The translations under genes were made by a program, and so were the position numbers. From NCBI GenBank assembly GCA_964627755.1, contig CAZVIH010000099.1, positions 1 to 64,000 on the forward strand: DNA of 64,000 nt, in the 5' to 3' direction. Of this stretch, positions 43,834-52,840 are shown piece by piece. How positions within the stretch are numbered: position 1 is the first letter of the stretch; every line of letters begins with the position of its first letter. The notes below the pieces were generated by a model, which saw only the letters and a list, made by a program, of their open reading frames with translations, did no database searches and was not told where the DNA came from. Source of the DNA: B10-G9 sp964627755. Lineage in GTDB: Bacteria > Chloroflexota > Anaerolineae > Anaerolineales > UBA11858.

Positions 43834-44337
43834 TTACCAGCCCTCCACGTAAGGCTCCCAATCCTGATAAATATTGATGTATTTTTTGAATAGATAGACA
43901 GCAGACCCCGGCGGCTGTTCAGGTTGTTTACGCAATTTCAAGCCGGACTGTTCCAGTGTCAGGCCACCTTTTTTGTGGTTGCAGGCGGCACAGGCGGTCA
44001 CCAGATTAGACCAGGTAGATTCACCGCCCAGATGCTGGGGTTGGATATGGTCAACCGTTAATTCCCGGGCACTTTGCCCACAATACTGACATCTGAACTG
44101 GTCTCGCCGGAATATTTCCTGTTTGGAGAGTTTTACTGTAGGTCGGGGGCGCTTGATGACAGAATGGAGGCGGATGACGGAAGGTTTGGGATAGGTCCTG
44201 GAAACTGTTCGCACCACACCGCGGCCGTCCATGATCATATTGGCTTTACCAACCAGAATCAGGCACATCGCCCGGCGTGTGGAGCAGACGTTTATCGGTG
44301 CGTAATTGCCATTGAGGACCAGCACTGGTTGGTTCAT
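43834..44337 (-). CDS. HNH endonuclease family protein
   Basis: 167 aa. Zinc cysteines C83-x2-C86 and C116-x2-C119 frame the HNH core with DH at 96-97 and N120-H121. The upstream beta-rich start (QPVLVLNGNYAPINV) is typical of a chromosomally encoded, widely conserved HNH type of unknown role, not of homing or restriction enzymes. No methylase, McrA-like or phage gene is nearby. It has its own promoter. Confidence 0.82.
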   Translation of the reverse strand: MNQPVLVLNGNYAPINVCSTRRAMCLILVGKANMIMDGRGVVRTVSRTYPKPSVIRLHSVIKRPRPTVKLSKQEIFRRDQFRCQYCGQSARELTVDHIQPQHLGGESTWSNLVTACAACNHKKGGLTLEQSGLKLRKQPEQPPGSAVYLFKKYINIYQDWEPYVEGW

Positions 44338-44356
44338 CTCATAAATTCTCTCGAAA

Positions 44357-44386
44357 ATTATAGCATGTATTTTAGCCCCTTCTCAA
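44357..44386 (-). promoter_or_regulatory. Promoter of the HNH gene
   Basis: Minus strand TTGAGA (44381-44386) and TATAAT (44357-44362) with an 18-bp spacer; start codon 19 bp further on. Confidence 0.6.
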
Positions 44387-44459
44387 GGGATTATCTGCTT
44401 ATTTTGCATTATGAATTACATATTTTTAAGTGGGAATGGAGTATATTTCCTGGCCAGGA

Positions 44460-44489
44460 TTGAGTTCTACCCTATTTGTACGGTAAAAT
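44460..44489 (+). promoter_or_regulatory. Promoter of the lspA-rluD operon
   Basis: TTGAGT (44460-44465) and TAAAAT (44484-44489), spacer 18 bp, 29 bp before the start codon. Confidence 0.5.
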
Positions 44490-44518
44490 GGGATAGTTAA
44501 CCTTTCGGGGAGGACCGA

Positions 44519-45031
44519 TTGAAAAAATACCTCAAGGCCTATGCTTTTTTACTGCCCACCGCAATCTCCCTGGTTGTTCTCGACCAGCTGACAAAGACCT
44601 GGATCAGGAATAACCTGGCATTTAACGAATTGTGGATGCCATGGGAATGGCTGGCTCCCTATGCCAGGCTTGTGAATTGGCACAATACCGGAGCGGCGTT
44701 TGGCATTTTCCAGGGCATGAATGGCATTTTTATAATATTGGCTATTGTGATCATAGCCCTAATCTTGATCTATTTTCCAATGATTCCGAAAGATGATTTC
44801 TTCTTCCGCCTTGCTTTAACCCTGCAGATGGCTGGCGCGGCTGGCAATCTGATCGACCGTCTTTACCGAGGTTTTGTAACAGACTTTATCTCTGTGGGAA
44901 GATTTCCTGTTTTTAATGTAGCCGATTCCTGCATCACCTTGGGGGTGGTGGTTTTATTGATAGGGATGTGGATCGAGGAGAGAAAATCTCAAAATGAATC
45001 AAGAATCGATTATCCTTCAGAACCAGTCTGA
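44519..45031 (+). CDS. lspA: Lipoprotein signal peptidase
   Basis: 170 aa, four helices. Family boxes are LDQLTKTWIR (21-30), NWHNTGAAFGIF (53-64), GNLIDRLYRGFVTDFI (109-124) and FNVADSCITLG (132-142). The catalytic aspartates are D122 and D136. It cleaves the signal peptide of lipid-modified prolipoproteins. It starts at a TTG with GGGGAGGA ahead. Its end overlaps rluD by 38 bp, which fits the usual lspA-rluD arrangement. Confidence 0.95.
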   Translation: MKKYLKAYAFLLPTAISLVVLDQLTKTWIRNNLAFNELWMPWEWLAPYARLVNWHNTGAAFGIFQGMNGIFIILAIVIIALILIYFPMIPKDDFFFRLALTLQMAGAAGNLIDRLYRGFVTDFISVGRFPVFNVADSCITLGVVVLLIGMWIEERKSQNESRIDYPSEPV

Positions 45032-45917
45032 AAAGGAAATCCGGCTCGATAAATTTTTGGTCAGAGAACTGGAAGGATATTCCCGTTCCTATATCCAAAA
45101 AATCATTAATGCTGGGGGAGTTTCAATAGAAGGATTCCCTGTGTATAAAAAATCCGAGCGAATCAGCCCGGGAACGGAGATCGAAGTCATTATCCCCGAG
45201 GCAGAGGATACACAATTGCAGGGAGAAGATATTCCCCTGGATATCATTTTCGAAAACGATGATCTGATCGCGGTCAACAAACCGGCCGGTATGGTTGTCC
45301 ATCCTGCCCTGGGACATACAACCGGCACCCTGGTGCAAGCTGTGCTGGGTTATGCACCGGAGATTGAAGGCGTTGGGGGAGTTAAAAGACCCGGGTTAGT
45401 ACATCGCCTGGATCAGGATACTTCCGGGGTGATCATATTGGCAAAAAATGATCGAGCCCATCAGTTCTTACAGAACCAGTTCCGGGAGCGGCAGGTCGAT
45501 AAAGAGTATCTGACCCTGGTGGATGGACGCCCGCCAACGCCCAACGGCCGGGTGGAAGTGGCCATTGGACGGGATCCAAAATACCGCCAGCGTATGGCTC
45601 CGGCTCTGGAAAGGGACGGCAAGGAAGCTATTAGCGAGTATTTCACTCTGGAAGAATTCCCTAAACATACTTATTTAAGAGTAAAGATTCTGACCGGGCG
45701 CACTCATCAGATCCGGGTTCACCTGAATTTTTTGGGTTGCCCGGTCGTGGGTGATACAGTATACGGCAGGAAAAAACCCTCTATTCAAGTTGACCGTCAA
45801 TTTCTACATGCTTTCAGGTTGTCAATTATTCTCCCGGGGGAAGAGGATAAACACCTTTTTGAAGCTCCCCTGGCGGGTGAGCTGGAAGAAATTCTAAATC
45901 AATTAAAAGAAATATAG
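44994..45917 (+). CDS. rluD: Ribosomal large subunit pseudouridine synthase, RluD type
   Basis: 307 aa. An S4 domain (about 16-70) is followed by the RluA-type catalytic domain with the active aspartate D140 in HRLDQDTSG. It isomerises uridines in 23S rRNA, in RluD at the helix 69 loop. Its closing stretch, GRTHQIRVHLNFLGCPVVGD, is also diagnostic. Its neighbourhood with lspA is common. RluC cannot be excluded. Confidence 0.92.
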   Translation: MNQESIILQNQSEKEIRLDKFLVRELEGYSRSYIQKIINAGGVSIEGFPVYKKSERISPGTEIEVIIPEAEDTQLQGEDIPLDIIFENDDLIAVNKPAGMVVHPALGHTTGTLVQAVLGYAPEIEGVGGVKRPGLVHRLDQDTSGVIILAKNDRAHQFLQNQFRERQVDKEYLTLVDGRPPTPNGRVEVAIGRDPKYRQRMAPALERDGKEAISEYFTLEEFPKHTYLRVKILTGRTHQIRVHLNFLGCPVVGDTVYGRKKPSIQVDRQFLHAFRLSIILPGEEDKHLFEAPLAGELEEILNQLKEI

Positions 45918-45933
45918 CCAGGAGTAAAAAATA

Positions 45934-46965
45934 ATGATCGACCTTCGTTCTGATACAGTCACCTTGCCGTCGCCAGAAATGCGGGAAGTGATCGCCAAAG
46001 CTGATGTGGGGGACGATGTATATGGGGAAGACCCCTCAGTTAATCAGCTTGAAGACGAATCAGCCAGACTGCTGGGAAAGGAAGCTGCCCTTTTTATCCC
46101 TTCCGGAACGATGGGAAATCTGGCAGCTGTTCTAACCCACTGCGAACGCGGCAGCGAAATCATTCTGGGAAATAAAGCTCACATATTCTTAAATGAAGCC
46201 GGCGGAGCGGCAGCCCTGGGCGGGATCCATTCCCATACCATCCCCAACCAAAAAGATGGAACCCTTAGATTTGAGGATATCAAAAAAGCCATTCGCTGGG
46301 AGGATATCCATCATCCTAGAACCCGATTGATCTGCCTGGAAAATACCCAAAATATGTGTGGGGGTGTGGCGCTGACAGTGGAATACACTAAAGCAGTAAA
46401 AGATATTGCCCGGACTCATCAGTTGAAACTGCACCTGGACGGGGCCAGGATCTTTAACGCCGCCGCTGTCCTGGATATAGATCCAGCAGAATTGGTCGAG
46501 CCGGTAGATTCGGTCATGTTCTGTCTCAGTAAAGGTCTGGGCGCACCGGTGGGATCGATCTTATGTGGTGATGCAGATTTCATTCAGCGGGCAAGAAAGA
46601 TCCGCAAGATGCTGGGAGGGGGCATGCGCCAGGCTGGTATGGTGGCGGCGGCCGGATTATTTGCTCTGAAGAATAATCTGCCGCTCTTAAAAGAAGATCA
46701 TAGACGCGCTCAGGAGCTTGCCCGGGGACTGGGGGAAGTAAAGGGCATCAGCCTGATGAATCAAATACCTCCTTCCAATATGGTGTATCTGAATCTGGAT
46801 CCTGAACTTCCACTCGACGCGGTACAGATGAAAGCCAAATTAAAAGAAATAGGGATCCTAGCTGGAATTGAGGGAGAACGGCAGCTCAGACTGGTCACTC
46901 ACTTGTGGATCACTAACAAGGATATTGAAGATGTGATCCAGGGATTCAAGGAAATCACTTCCTGA
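45934..46965 (+). CDS. ltaE: Low-specificity L-threonine aldolase
   Basis: 343 aa, PLP-dependent fold-type I. The N-terminus IDLRSDTVTLPSPEM is diagnostic and the Schiff-base lysine is K200 in CLSKGLGAPVGS. It cleaves threonine or allo-threonine to glycine and acetaldehyde. It lies 16 bp after rluD and is probably co-transcribed. Confidence 0.93.
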   Translation: MIDLRSDTVTLPSPEMREVIAKADVGDDVYGEDPSVNQLEDESARLLGKEAALFIPSGTMGNLAAVLTHCERGSEIILGNKAHIFLNEAGGAAALGGIHSHTIPNQKDGTLRFEDIKKAIRWEDIHHPRTRLICLENTQNMCGGVALTVEYTKAVKDIARTHQLKLHLDGARIFNAAAVLDIDPAELVEPVDSVMFCLSKGLGAPVGSILCGDADFIQRARKIRKMLGGGMRQAGMVAAAGLFALKNNLPLLKEDHRRAQELARGLGEVKGISLMNQIPPSNMVYLNLDPELPLDAVQMKAKLKEIGILAGIEGERQLRLVTHLWITNKDIEDVIQGFKEITS

Positions 46966-47067
46966 AGGATGAAAACAACTGTATCTGCCATTCAGAAAGG
47001 CGCCAGCCTCCAGATGTTATAATAAAAACGTTCTTTCTTTATAGTTTATTCAAGGATATGAACAGCA

Positions 47068-47904
47068 ATGAAGAACAAATATACAATCGAGGACATGGAC
47101 CGTATTGCGGATGAAATCCGCTCCAGGATATCCATTCAACCGAAAATTGCTCTGATCCTGGGTTCTGGGTTGGGCCCGTTATCCGAGTCCATTGAGGACC
47201 CGACCATCATCCCATATCATGATCTTCCGGGCTGGCCTATCTCCACTGTGGAAGGTCATGCCGGTGAGCTGGTGATCGGCATTCTGGAAGGCCAGGATGT
47301 GCTGGTGATGAATGGCCGGATCCATTACTATGAAGGCTACGAAATGGACCAGGTGACCCTGCCCATCCGGGTGATGCAGCGCCTGGGCATCAAGACCTTG
47401 ATCGTTACCAATGCAGCCGGTGGGATAAACCAGGATTTTGTTCCCGGAAATCCCATGTTGATCACGGATCACTTGAATTTCCTGGGTATGGCAGGTGTCA
47501 ACCCTCTCCGGGGTCCTAACCTGGATGAGTTCGGTACCCGCTTTCCGGATATGAGCCAGGCTTATGACAAGGAATTAATAGAAATTACACGGGGGGTTGC
47601 TAAAGAACAGGGGCTTACTCTTTATGAAGGTGTGTATGTCTGTCTGGCCGGTCCCACCTTTGAAACACCAGCTGACCTCCGCTTTTTGCTCGGTGCGGGT
47701 GTGGATGCAGTAGGTATGTCTACCGTACCGGAAGTTATCGTGGCCAATCATGGCGGTCAACGCGTTTTGGGGATTTCTGGCATTACTAATAGTTCCAATC
47801 TGTATGGGGAAGCGGAAACTACCCATGAAGAGGTGATAGAAACAGGTTTGATCCTCGCGCCAAAAATGATGGACCTGATCCGGGGCGTTCTGCAAGTTTT
47901 ATAA
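47068..47904 (+). CDS. Purine nucleoside phosphorylase, trimeric (PNP-I) type
   Basis: 278 aa. Phosphate loop GSGLGPL (about 31-37), GHAG and NGRIHYYEGYEM, and TNAAGGINQDF (about 116-126) match the trimeric family. The sequence FETPADLRFLLGAGVDAVGMSTVPE carries the purine-site glutamate and ends as in human and mycobacterial PNP. It splits inosine or guanosine with phosphate. A TATAAT lies about 45 bp upstream, without a clear -35. Confidence 0.92.
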   Translation: MKNKYTIEDMDRIADEIRSRISIQPKIALILGSGLGPLSESIEDPTIIPYHDLPGWPISTVEGHAGELVIGILEGQDVLVMNGRIHYYEGYEMDQVTLPIRVMQRLGIKTLIVTNAAGGINQDFVPGNPMLITDHLNFLGMAGVNPLRGPNLDEFGTRFPDMSQAYDKELIEITRGVAKEQGLTLYEGVYVCLAGPTFETPADLRFLLGAGVDAVGMSTVPEVIVANHGGQRVLGISGITNSSNLYGEAETTHEEVIETGLILAPKMMDLIRGVLQVL

Positions 47905-47938
47905 AATCCCTACTGAACCTGCTTATGGATATCAACGG

Positions 47939-47956
47939 GGGAGGATCGAACCTCCC
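47939..47956 (-). other. tRNA T-arm-like remnant
   Basis: On the minus strand the sequence reads GGGAGGTTCGATCCTCCC, an ideal T-arm (stem GGAGG / CCTCC, loop TTCGATC). No acceptor, anticodon or D-arm is found beside it. It may be a tRNA fragment or a chance hairpin. It lies in the gap after the purine nucleoside phosphorylase gene. Confidence 0.25.
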
Positions 47957-47974
47957 TAAATAAACCAAATTTAA

Positions 47975-48667
47975 ATGAATGATTTTTTACGGTACCTCAA
48001 AGATTTTGAATACCTGATCTATATCATCATTGGCACCTTTACTGCCTGGCACATCAGGAAGTTTTTTCTGGCCTGGGAAGAATTGCGGGCAGCGGCCTTT
48101 GGATTGGAAAAAGAGAGCGCCCAGATGCATTTGAATCGATCCGCCGCCCTTCTGGTTGTTTTGCTATTCCTGGGAGCAGCGGAGTTTGGATTGGTCTCAT
48201 TTATTATCCCTTCCATGCCCAATGTCAATCCCCTGCCAACGGCAACCCTGGATTTATTAGCTTCACCGACCACGACCATATCGCCTGTGGAAGAAACCGT
48301 CCTTCCGGCAGTTCAGGAAACACCCTTACCAGGGACAGCAATTGTCCAGGCGGGATGTGTACCTGACGAATTGATGATCACATATCCAGAAAACAACACC
48401 ACAGTGAACGGAATTATTGAGATTGAAGGCACGGTGAATATCCCAGATTTCGGTTTCTACAAATTCGAGATCTCTTCCTTAAACACTGATTCCTGGCTGA
48501 CGATCCAGGCTGGAGATACTCCCAAAAACGATGAGATGTTGGGTTTCTGGGACACAACCCAGCTTGAACCCGGTAATTATTCTCTGCGCCTGGTTGTGAT
48601 AGATAATCAGGGCATTCAGAAAGAACCATGTGCGGTCGATCTATATGTTGAAATGATGGTTGAGTAG
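47975..48667 (+). CDS. Membrane protein with extracellular Ig-like domain
   Basis: 230 aa. A weak helix near 12-26 and a strong helix near 55-78, then a proline/threonine-rich linker (about 85-125) and a beta-rich domain (about 130-228) with CVPDELMITYPENNTTVNG and LEPGNYSLRLVVIDNQGI. The domain has two cysteines that could form a disulfide. The end resembles the C-terminal domain of some penicillin-binding proteins (adhesion/Ig-like). Orientation suggests it faces outward. Function unknown. Confidence 0.6.
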   Translation: MNDFLRYLKDFEYLIYIIIGTFTAWHIRKFFLAWEELRAAAFGLEKESAQMHLNRSAALLVVLLFLGAAEFGLVSFIIPSMPNVNPLPTATLDLLASPTTTISPVEETVLPAVQETPLPGTAIVQAGCVPDELMITYPENNTTVNGIIEIEGTVNIPDFGFYKFEISSLNTDSWLTIQAGDTPKNDEMLGFWDTTQLEPGNYSLRLVVIDNQGIQKEPCAVDLYVEMMVE

Positions 48668-48681
48668 ATCAGGTAACCCTT

Positions 48682-49218
48682 ATGACTAAGATCAATATTC
48701 GCCCTGCAATATCAACTGATATTCCCAAGATGATTGCCCTCGATCATAATTACGCCACAGGGCATGTCTGGCAAATGACGATGGATCTGACAGAGATCCA
48801 AACCCAGGTTACCTTTCGAGAAGTCCGTTTGCCTCGCGAGGTCCATGTCAATTATCCCCGAGGTGCTCAAAATCTAGTGGACGATTGGACAGCTCGAGAT
48901 CTACTGCTGCTGGCTGAAACAGGAGAGAATGTCAGAGGGTATATCAGCGTTCAAATGGGGTTAGCACCTGCCAGCGCCTGGGTGAAGGACCTGGTCATTG
49001 ACCGGGTGCACAGAAGGAATGGCATTGGCAGCGCTCTGATAATGGCTGCTCAGGACTGGTGTGGGAGAAAGGGTTTTCACCGGCTGACAGTGGAAATGCA
49101 GCCCAAGAATTACCCTGCCATTCAATTTGCCTATAAACTCGGTTTTGAATTCTCGGGTTATAACGATCAATACTACAGGGACCAGGAAATCGCGATCTTT
49201 TTTTCCTCATACATATGA
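48682..49218 (+). CDS. GNAT-family N-acetyltransferase
   Basis: 178 aa. The acetyl-CoA loop is VHRRNGIGSALI (about 112-123, the Q/RxxGxG/A motif), with conserved NYPAIQFAYKLGFEF after it. The substrate is unknown. It lies 14 bp after the Ig-like membrane protein and its end overlaps the next gene by 4 bp. Confidence 0.8.
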   Translation: MTKINIRPAISTDIPKMIALDHNYATGHVWQMTMDLTEIQTQVTFREVRLPREVHVNYPRGAQNLVDDWTARDLLLLAETGENVRGYISVQMGLAPASAWVKDLVIDRVHRRNGIGSALIMAAQDWCGRKGFHRLTVEMQPKNYPAIQFAYKLGFEFSGYNDQYYRDQEIAIFFSSYI

Positions 49219-51119
49219 ACCTGTTATCTTTCCTGCAAACCATAAACCAGCTCCTGATGGCTGGAATTTCCATCACTGCTTTTTCTCTGCTCCTTTACGC
49301 TTTAACATTCAATCTGAAAGACAAGGTGGCCCGTTCCTTTGCATTCATCATGGGGTGTGTGGTGGTGGTATTTGTGGGAGAGTCAGTAGCCGGAGTGGTC
49401 AACTCACCCTCCTGGATCGAGATCTGGTATCAAATTCAATGGGTGGGGATCATTATGCTGCCGGCAGCTTATGCCAATTTATCTGACGCGGTCCTGTCTA
49501 CCACGGGGAGGCCTTCCCGTGGGCGCAGGACCAAGCTGGTTCAGGTGACCTTTCTGATTTCCTTTATATTCCTGATCATGGTTCCGTTCAATATTGTGGT
49601 TGGACCTCTGGTAAAAGAAGGTGTGGTTGCCCCCCATCTGGAGCGAACCAGCCTGACTTGGGTGTTCTCCGCCTTTTACATCCTGAGCATGATCTGGGCC
49701 TGGGTTAATTTCCAGAGGGCATACCACCGCACTGTCACCAGCTCCGGCCGCAGAAGAATGGGCTATTTGATCGGAGGTGGGCTGGCGCCTGCCCTGGGGT
49801 CATTTCCCTTTCTGTTATTTGGCTCGACTTTTGCCTCCCAGCACCAATATGTTTTCTGGCTCACAGTAGTTGTCAGCAATATTCTGGTTTCAGGTTTGAT
49901 TATCATCATGGCTTACGCTGTGGCCTTTTTTGGTGTTTCCTGGCCAGACCGGGTCGTCAAACGCCGCTTGATCAAATGGGTCATGAGGGGACCGGTTACA
50001 GCCAGTAGTGTACTGGCCCTTACTACCCTGGCCCGGCGGGCAGGAGAACCGTTTTCGTTTTTTGCGCCGGTTGTCATGGCGGGTAGCTTTTTATTAATGC
50101 AGTATTTCATCACCATGTTCTCGCCTATTTGGGAACGTTGGTTCCTGTTTAGGGATAGCAAAAACAGTCTAACCCTGCTGCAGAATCTGGAAGAACGTCT
50201 TTTTACCCTGGAAGATTTGAGCCAATTTCTGGAATCAGTCCTGGCAGCCATGTGTGATCGCCTGCAGGTCACAAAAGCATTTGCCGCCTCCCTTGACCCG
50301 ATCGGGATGGATTTTTTTGTGAATGTTGGGGCCCCGGTAGATTTTGACGAGGATGAACTTTCTGAAAGGATCAGGGATATCTCTTCCAAACAGGACCAAA
50401 TTGGAAAATATAGCCTTTTCTTGTGGGGAAATTTCTGGGTCATTCCTTTGTTCAACGCCCAGAAACCTGATGAACTGCTTGGTTTAGTAGGAGTAGAAAC
50501 CCCGGAAGGTCTCCTTGACGGTGATCAGAGAGAAGCATTCCAGATCTTGATCCAGCGGGCCCAGCAAGCCCTGGAAGACAGGAACTTCCAACAACAAGTA
50601 TTTAGCTCAATTGAGGACTTAACCCCGGAGATGAACCGCATTCAGCGTCTGAGAGCGGCGGCTCGTTACGATGGGACCAGCGTGTTAACGGCAACTACTA
50701 GTGAAATTTCCCTTGACGAAGTCACTCTGACCGAGTGGGTCAAAGATGCTTTGTCGGATTATTGGGGAGGTCCCGATCTGTCAGAAAGCCCGCTGCTCCA
50801 ACTGGAGATCGTTCAAAACTCACTGGATGAACATGAGGGTATTTCCGTCAGGGCGGTCAGGGCAATTTTGAAAGAGGCAATCGAAAAGATCCGGCCAGAA
50901 GGGACCAGAAGGTTCACTCTGGATTGGGTTTTATACAATATCCTGGAAATGAAATTCCTCAAGGGGCAGAAGGTACGGGATGTCGCCAAGCGCCTGGCTA
51001 TGTCTGAAGCAAACCTGTATCGCAAACAAAAGATTGCTATTGAAGTTGTAGCTAAAACAATCCTTGAAATGGAAAAACAGGCCCGGGAAAACGTGAAAGA
51101 TTCTTCTGTAAATGCCTGA
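49215..51119 (+). CDS. 7TM-sensor/GAF-like/HTH membrane protein
   Basis: 634 aa. Seven or more helices between about 12 and 238 (12-31, 40-61, 68-88, 110-129, 147-166, 184-204, 213-238) resemble the 7TM N-terminal sensor of some histidine kinases. Two more helices at about 258-300 lead to a soluble part (about 330-460) of GAF-like pattern, and the C-terminus (about 585-620, VRDVAKRLAMSEANLYRKQKIAIEVV) looks like a helix-turn-helix. There is no kinase, cyclase or phosphatase motif. If the HTH binds DNA, this would be a one-component membrane-bound regulator. Confidence 0.55.
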   Translation: MNLLSFLQTINQLLMAGISITAFSLLLYALTFNLKDKVARSFAFIMGCVVVVFVGESVAGVVNSPSWIEIWYQIQWVGIIMLPAAYANLSDAVLSTTGRPSRGRRTKLVQVTFLISFIFLIMVPFNIVVGPLVKEGVVAPHLERTSLTWVFSAFYILSMIWAWVNFQRAYHRTVTSSGRRRMGYLIGGGLAPALGSFPFLLFGSTFASQHQYVFWLTVVVSNILVSGLIIIMAYAVAFFGVSWPDRVVKRRLIKWVMRGPVTASSVLALTTLARRAGEPFSFFAPVVMAGSFLLMQYFITMFSPIWERWFLFRDSKNSLTLLQNLEERLFTLEDLSQFLESVLAAMCDRLQVTKAFAASLDPIGMDFFVNVGAPVDFDEDELSERIRDISSKQDQIGKYSLFLWGNFWVIPLFNAQKPDELLGLVGVETPEGLLDGDQREAFQILIQRAQQALEDRNFQQQVFSSIEDLTPEMNRIQRLRAAARYDGTSVLTATTSEISLDEVTLTEWVKDALSDYWGGPDLSESPLLQLEIVQNSLDEHEGISVRAVRAILKEAIEKIRPEGTRRFTLDWVLYNILEMKFLKGQKVRDVAKRLAMSEANLYRKQKIAIEVVAKTILEMEKQARENVKDSSVNA

Positions 51120-51169
51120 AAAATGTTACAATAAGCTGTGCTCGCTTTATTTCTTAACGGGGTACATTA

Positions 51170-52111
51170 ATGGTTCATGAGGATCAATTGTACAACATTC
51201 CGGAAGAGCCCCCTGATTTGGGAGATTCGTGGTGGGAAGCAGCCTTGTCTGAGGGGGAGGAAGATTTGAGTGAAGCGGCGGGGCAAATTGTTGATGCGGA
51301 CCTGCCAGTAACAAAGCCTAACCTGGTTCCCAATAGCCAGCCCGAAAACGATTGGGATTATGTTGATCGTTTATATCAGAAAGACGAAATAGTCCGTTTG
51401 AAGGTGGTCGGATGCAACCAGGGGGGACTTCTTGTCCAGGGGGAAAAGATCAATGGATTTGTGCCCTGTTCTCATTTATTGGCTGGTTATAAAAAGAAAG
51501 AATACCTTCAGCAAACGATTGCGCTTAAGGTTATCGAATACGATCGCGATCGCTGCCGGGTTGTACTCTCTGAAAGAGCTGCCCAGGCAAAAGCTGGGAC
51601 CCGAATCAAACTACTTGATGAACTGGAGGAAGGTACCTGTATCCCCGGTGTGATCACAACCCTGACCGATTTTGGCGCTTTTGTTGATCTGGGTGGTATG
51701 GAAGGCTTGATCCATATCTCGGAGCTGTCCTGGGGCAGAGTTGATCATCCTTCCAATGTGGTATCCGTAGGTGATTGTCTGGATGTCTATATCTTGAATA
51801 TCAACCGGGCGGAAAATAAAGTCGCGTTAAGTTTAAAAAAGATGTGTCCCAATCCCTGGGAGACAATCACAGAACGCTACCAACCAGGTCAGATTGTAGA
51901 AGCAGTGGTAAAAAATATCGTTTCATATGGAGCATTTGTGCGTTTGGAAGAGGGGGTGGATGGTTTGATCCATGTTTCAGAACTGGGGGAAAACGGTGAA
52001 GAAGTATCACCCTGGGATGTGTTGGAAGAGGACCAGAAGGTCTCGGTTGAGATCATTAATCTAGATCCTAAAGAGCAGCGTCTCGGACTAAGTTTGGCCG
52101 AGGGGGAATAA
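51170..52111 (+). CDS. S1-domain RNA-binding protein (three S1 repeats)
   Basis: 313 aa: an acidic N-terminus, then S1 repeats at about 65-130 (less typical), 150-215 and 233-305. The second and third carry the SGAFVDL/GLIHISELSWG signature (FGAFVDLGGMEGLIHISELSWG split over the strand turn; YGAFVRLEEGVDGLIHVSEL). Three repeats, against six in E. coli S1, resemble the shorter RpsA-like proteins of other phyla. It probably binds mRNA or the 30S subunit. A TACAAT lies 37 bp before the start. Confidence 0.85.
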   Translation: MVHEDQLYNIPEEPPDLGDSWWEAALSEGEEDLSEAAGQIVDADLPVTKPNLVPNSQPENDWDYVDRLYQKDEIVRLKVVGCNQGGLLVQGEKINGFVPCSHLLAGYKKKEYLQQTIALKVIEYDRDRCRVVLSERAAQAKAGTRIKLLDELEEGTCIPGVITTLTDFGAFVDLGGMEGLIHISELSWGRVDHPSNVVSVGDCLDVYILNINRAENKVALSLKKMCPNPWETITERYQPGQIVEAVVKNIVSYGAFVRLEEGVDGLIHVSELGENGEEVSPWDVLEEDQKVSVEIINLDPKEQRLGLSLAEGE

Positions 52112-52130
52112 CAAGGGTTAACCGATCAGC

Positions 52131-52706
52131 ATGAAATCAAAGATCAGGGATCTCCTTACCGGGGTTCTATTTGGTTTGTTAAGCGCCGGATTGATCCTGC
52201 TGGTTTCGCAGCCTAAACCTGGCAGAGCAGTCTTGCTGCGTCCAGCTCCCACTCCCCGGCCGGTTGTGATCAATATTGATGGAGCCGTGGTATCACCCGG
52301 GGTTTACACTCTCCAGGTTCAGAGTCGAGTGATAGATGCTGTGGAAGCAGCTGGCGGGCTTGCAGAAAATGCCAGCCCCGGATCTGTTAACTTGGCTGCG
52401 GAACTGGAGGATGGGAGTCATATCTACATTCCCGCCCGGAATCCCTCTTCGGAAAATTCCGCGGAGCTTCCAGGGAGTGTGGTTGGACTATCAGAGAGCG
52501 GAGAAATGATTTCCCTGATTAATATTAATCAGGCTTCGCTGGAATTGTTGATAGGCCTGCCTGGCATAGGCCCGGTGACAGCAGGAAAAATCATCAACTA
52601 CAGGGAAGAACAGCCCTTCACGCGAATCGAGGAGATCCAGAAAGTACCAGGCATCGGTCCTGCTACCTTTGAACAGATCAAGATTTATCTGACTGTGGGT
52701 GAATGA
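52131..52706 (+). CDS. comEA: ComEA-like DNA-binding protein
   Basis: 191 aa. A membrane helix at about 10-26, an SLBB region (about 45-100, INIDGAVVSPGVYTL), and two helix-hairpin-helix motifs at about 128-190 (NINQASLELLIGLPGIGPVTAGKII; IQKVPGIGPATFEQIK). ComEA binds incoming double-stranded DNA at the cell surface for natural transformation. ComEC and ComF are not in the window. It starts 19 bp after the S1 gene. Confidence 0.88.
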   Translation: MKSKIRDLLTGVLFGLLSAGLILLVSQPKPGRAVLLRPAPTPRPVVINIDGAVVSPGVYTLQVQSRVIDAVEAAGGLAENASPGSVNLAAELEDGSHIYIPARNPSSENSAELPGSVVGLSESGEMISLININQASLELLIGLPGIGPVTAGKIINYREEQPFTRIEEIQKVPGIGPATFEQIKIYLTVGE

Positions 52707-52732
52707 GGAAGGATTGGGAGAATTAAAGGAAA

Positions 52733-52818
52733 AAACCTTGTCAGCATTGTCATTGGCGGGAAAGAACTGATCACCGTAGTTGGGCGGTAGCTTTCATCGC
52801 AGATGGCTGACAAGGTTT
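52733..52818 (-). terminator. Long-loop inverted repeat and terminator after the 64-aa gene
   Basis: A perfect 13-bp inverted repeat (AAACCTTGTCAGC / GCTGACAAGGTTT) flanks a 60-nt loop. On the minus strand it is followed by a run of T, so it can terminate the 64-aa gene. On the plus strand it lies 26 bp after comEA. The loop itself has a smaller GAAAG/CTTTC pairing. Confidence 0.6.
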
Positions 52819-52840
52819 AGTATTACAGGTTGTTTGTTAA

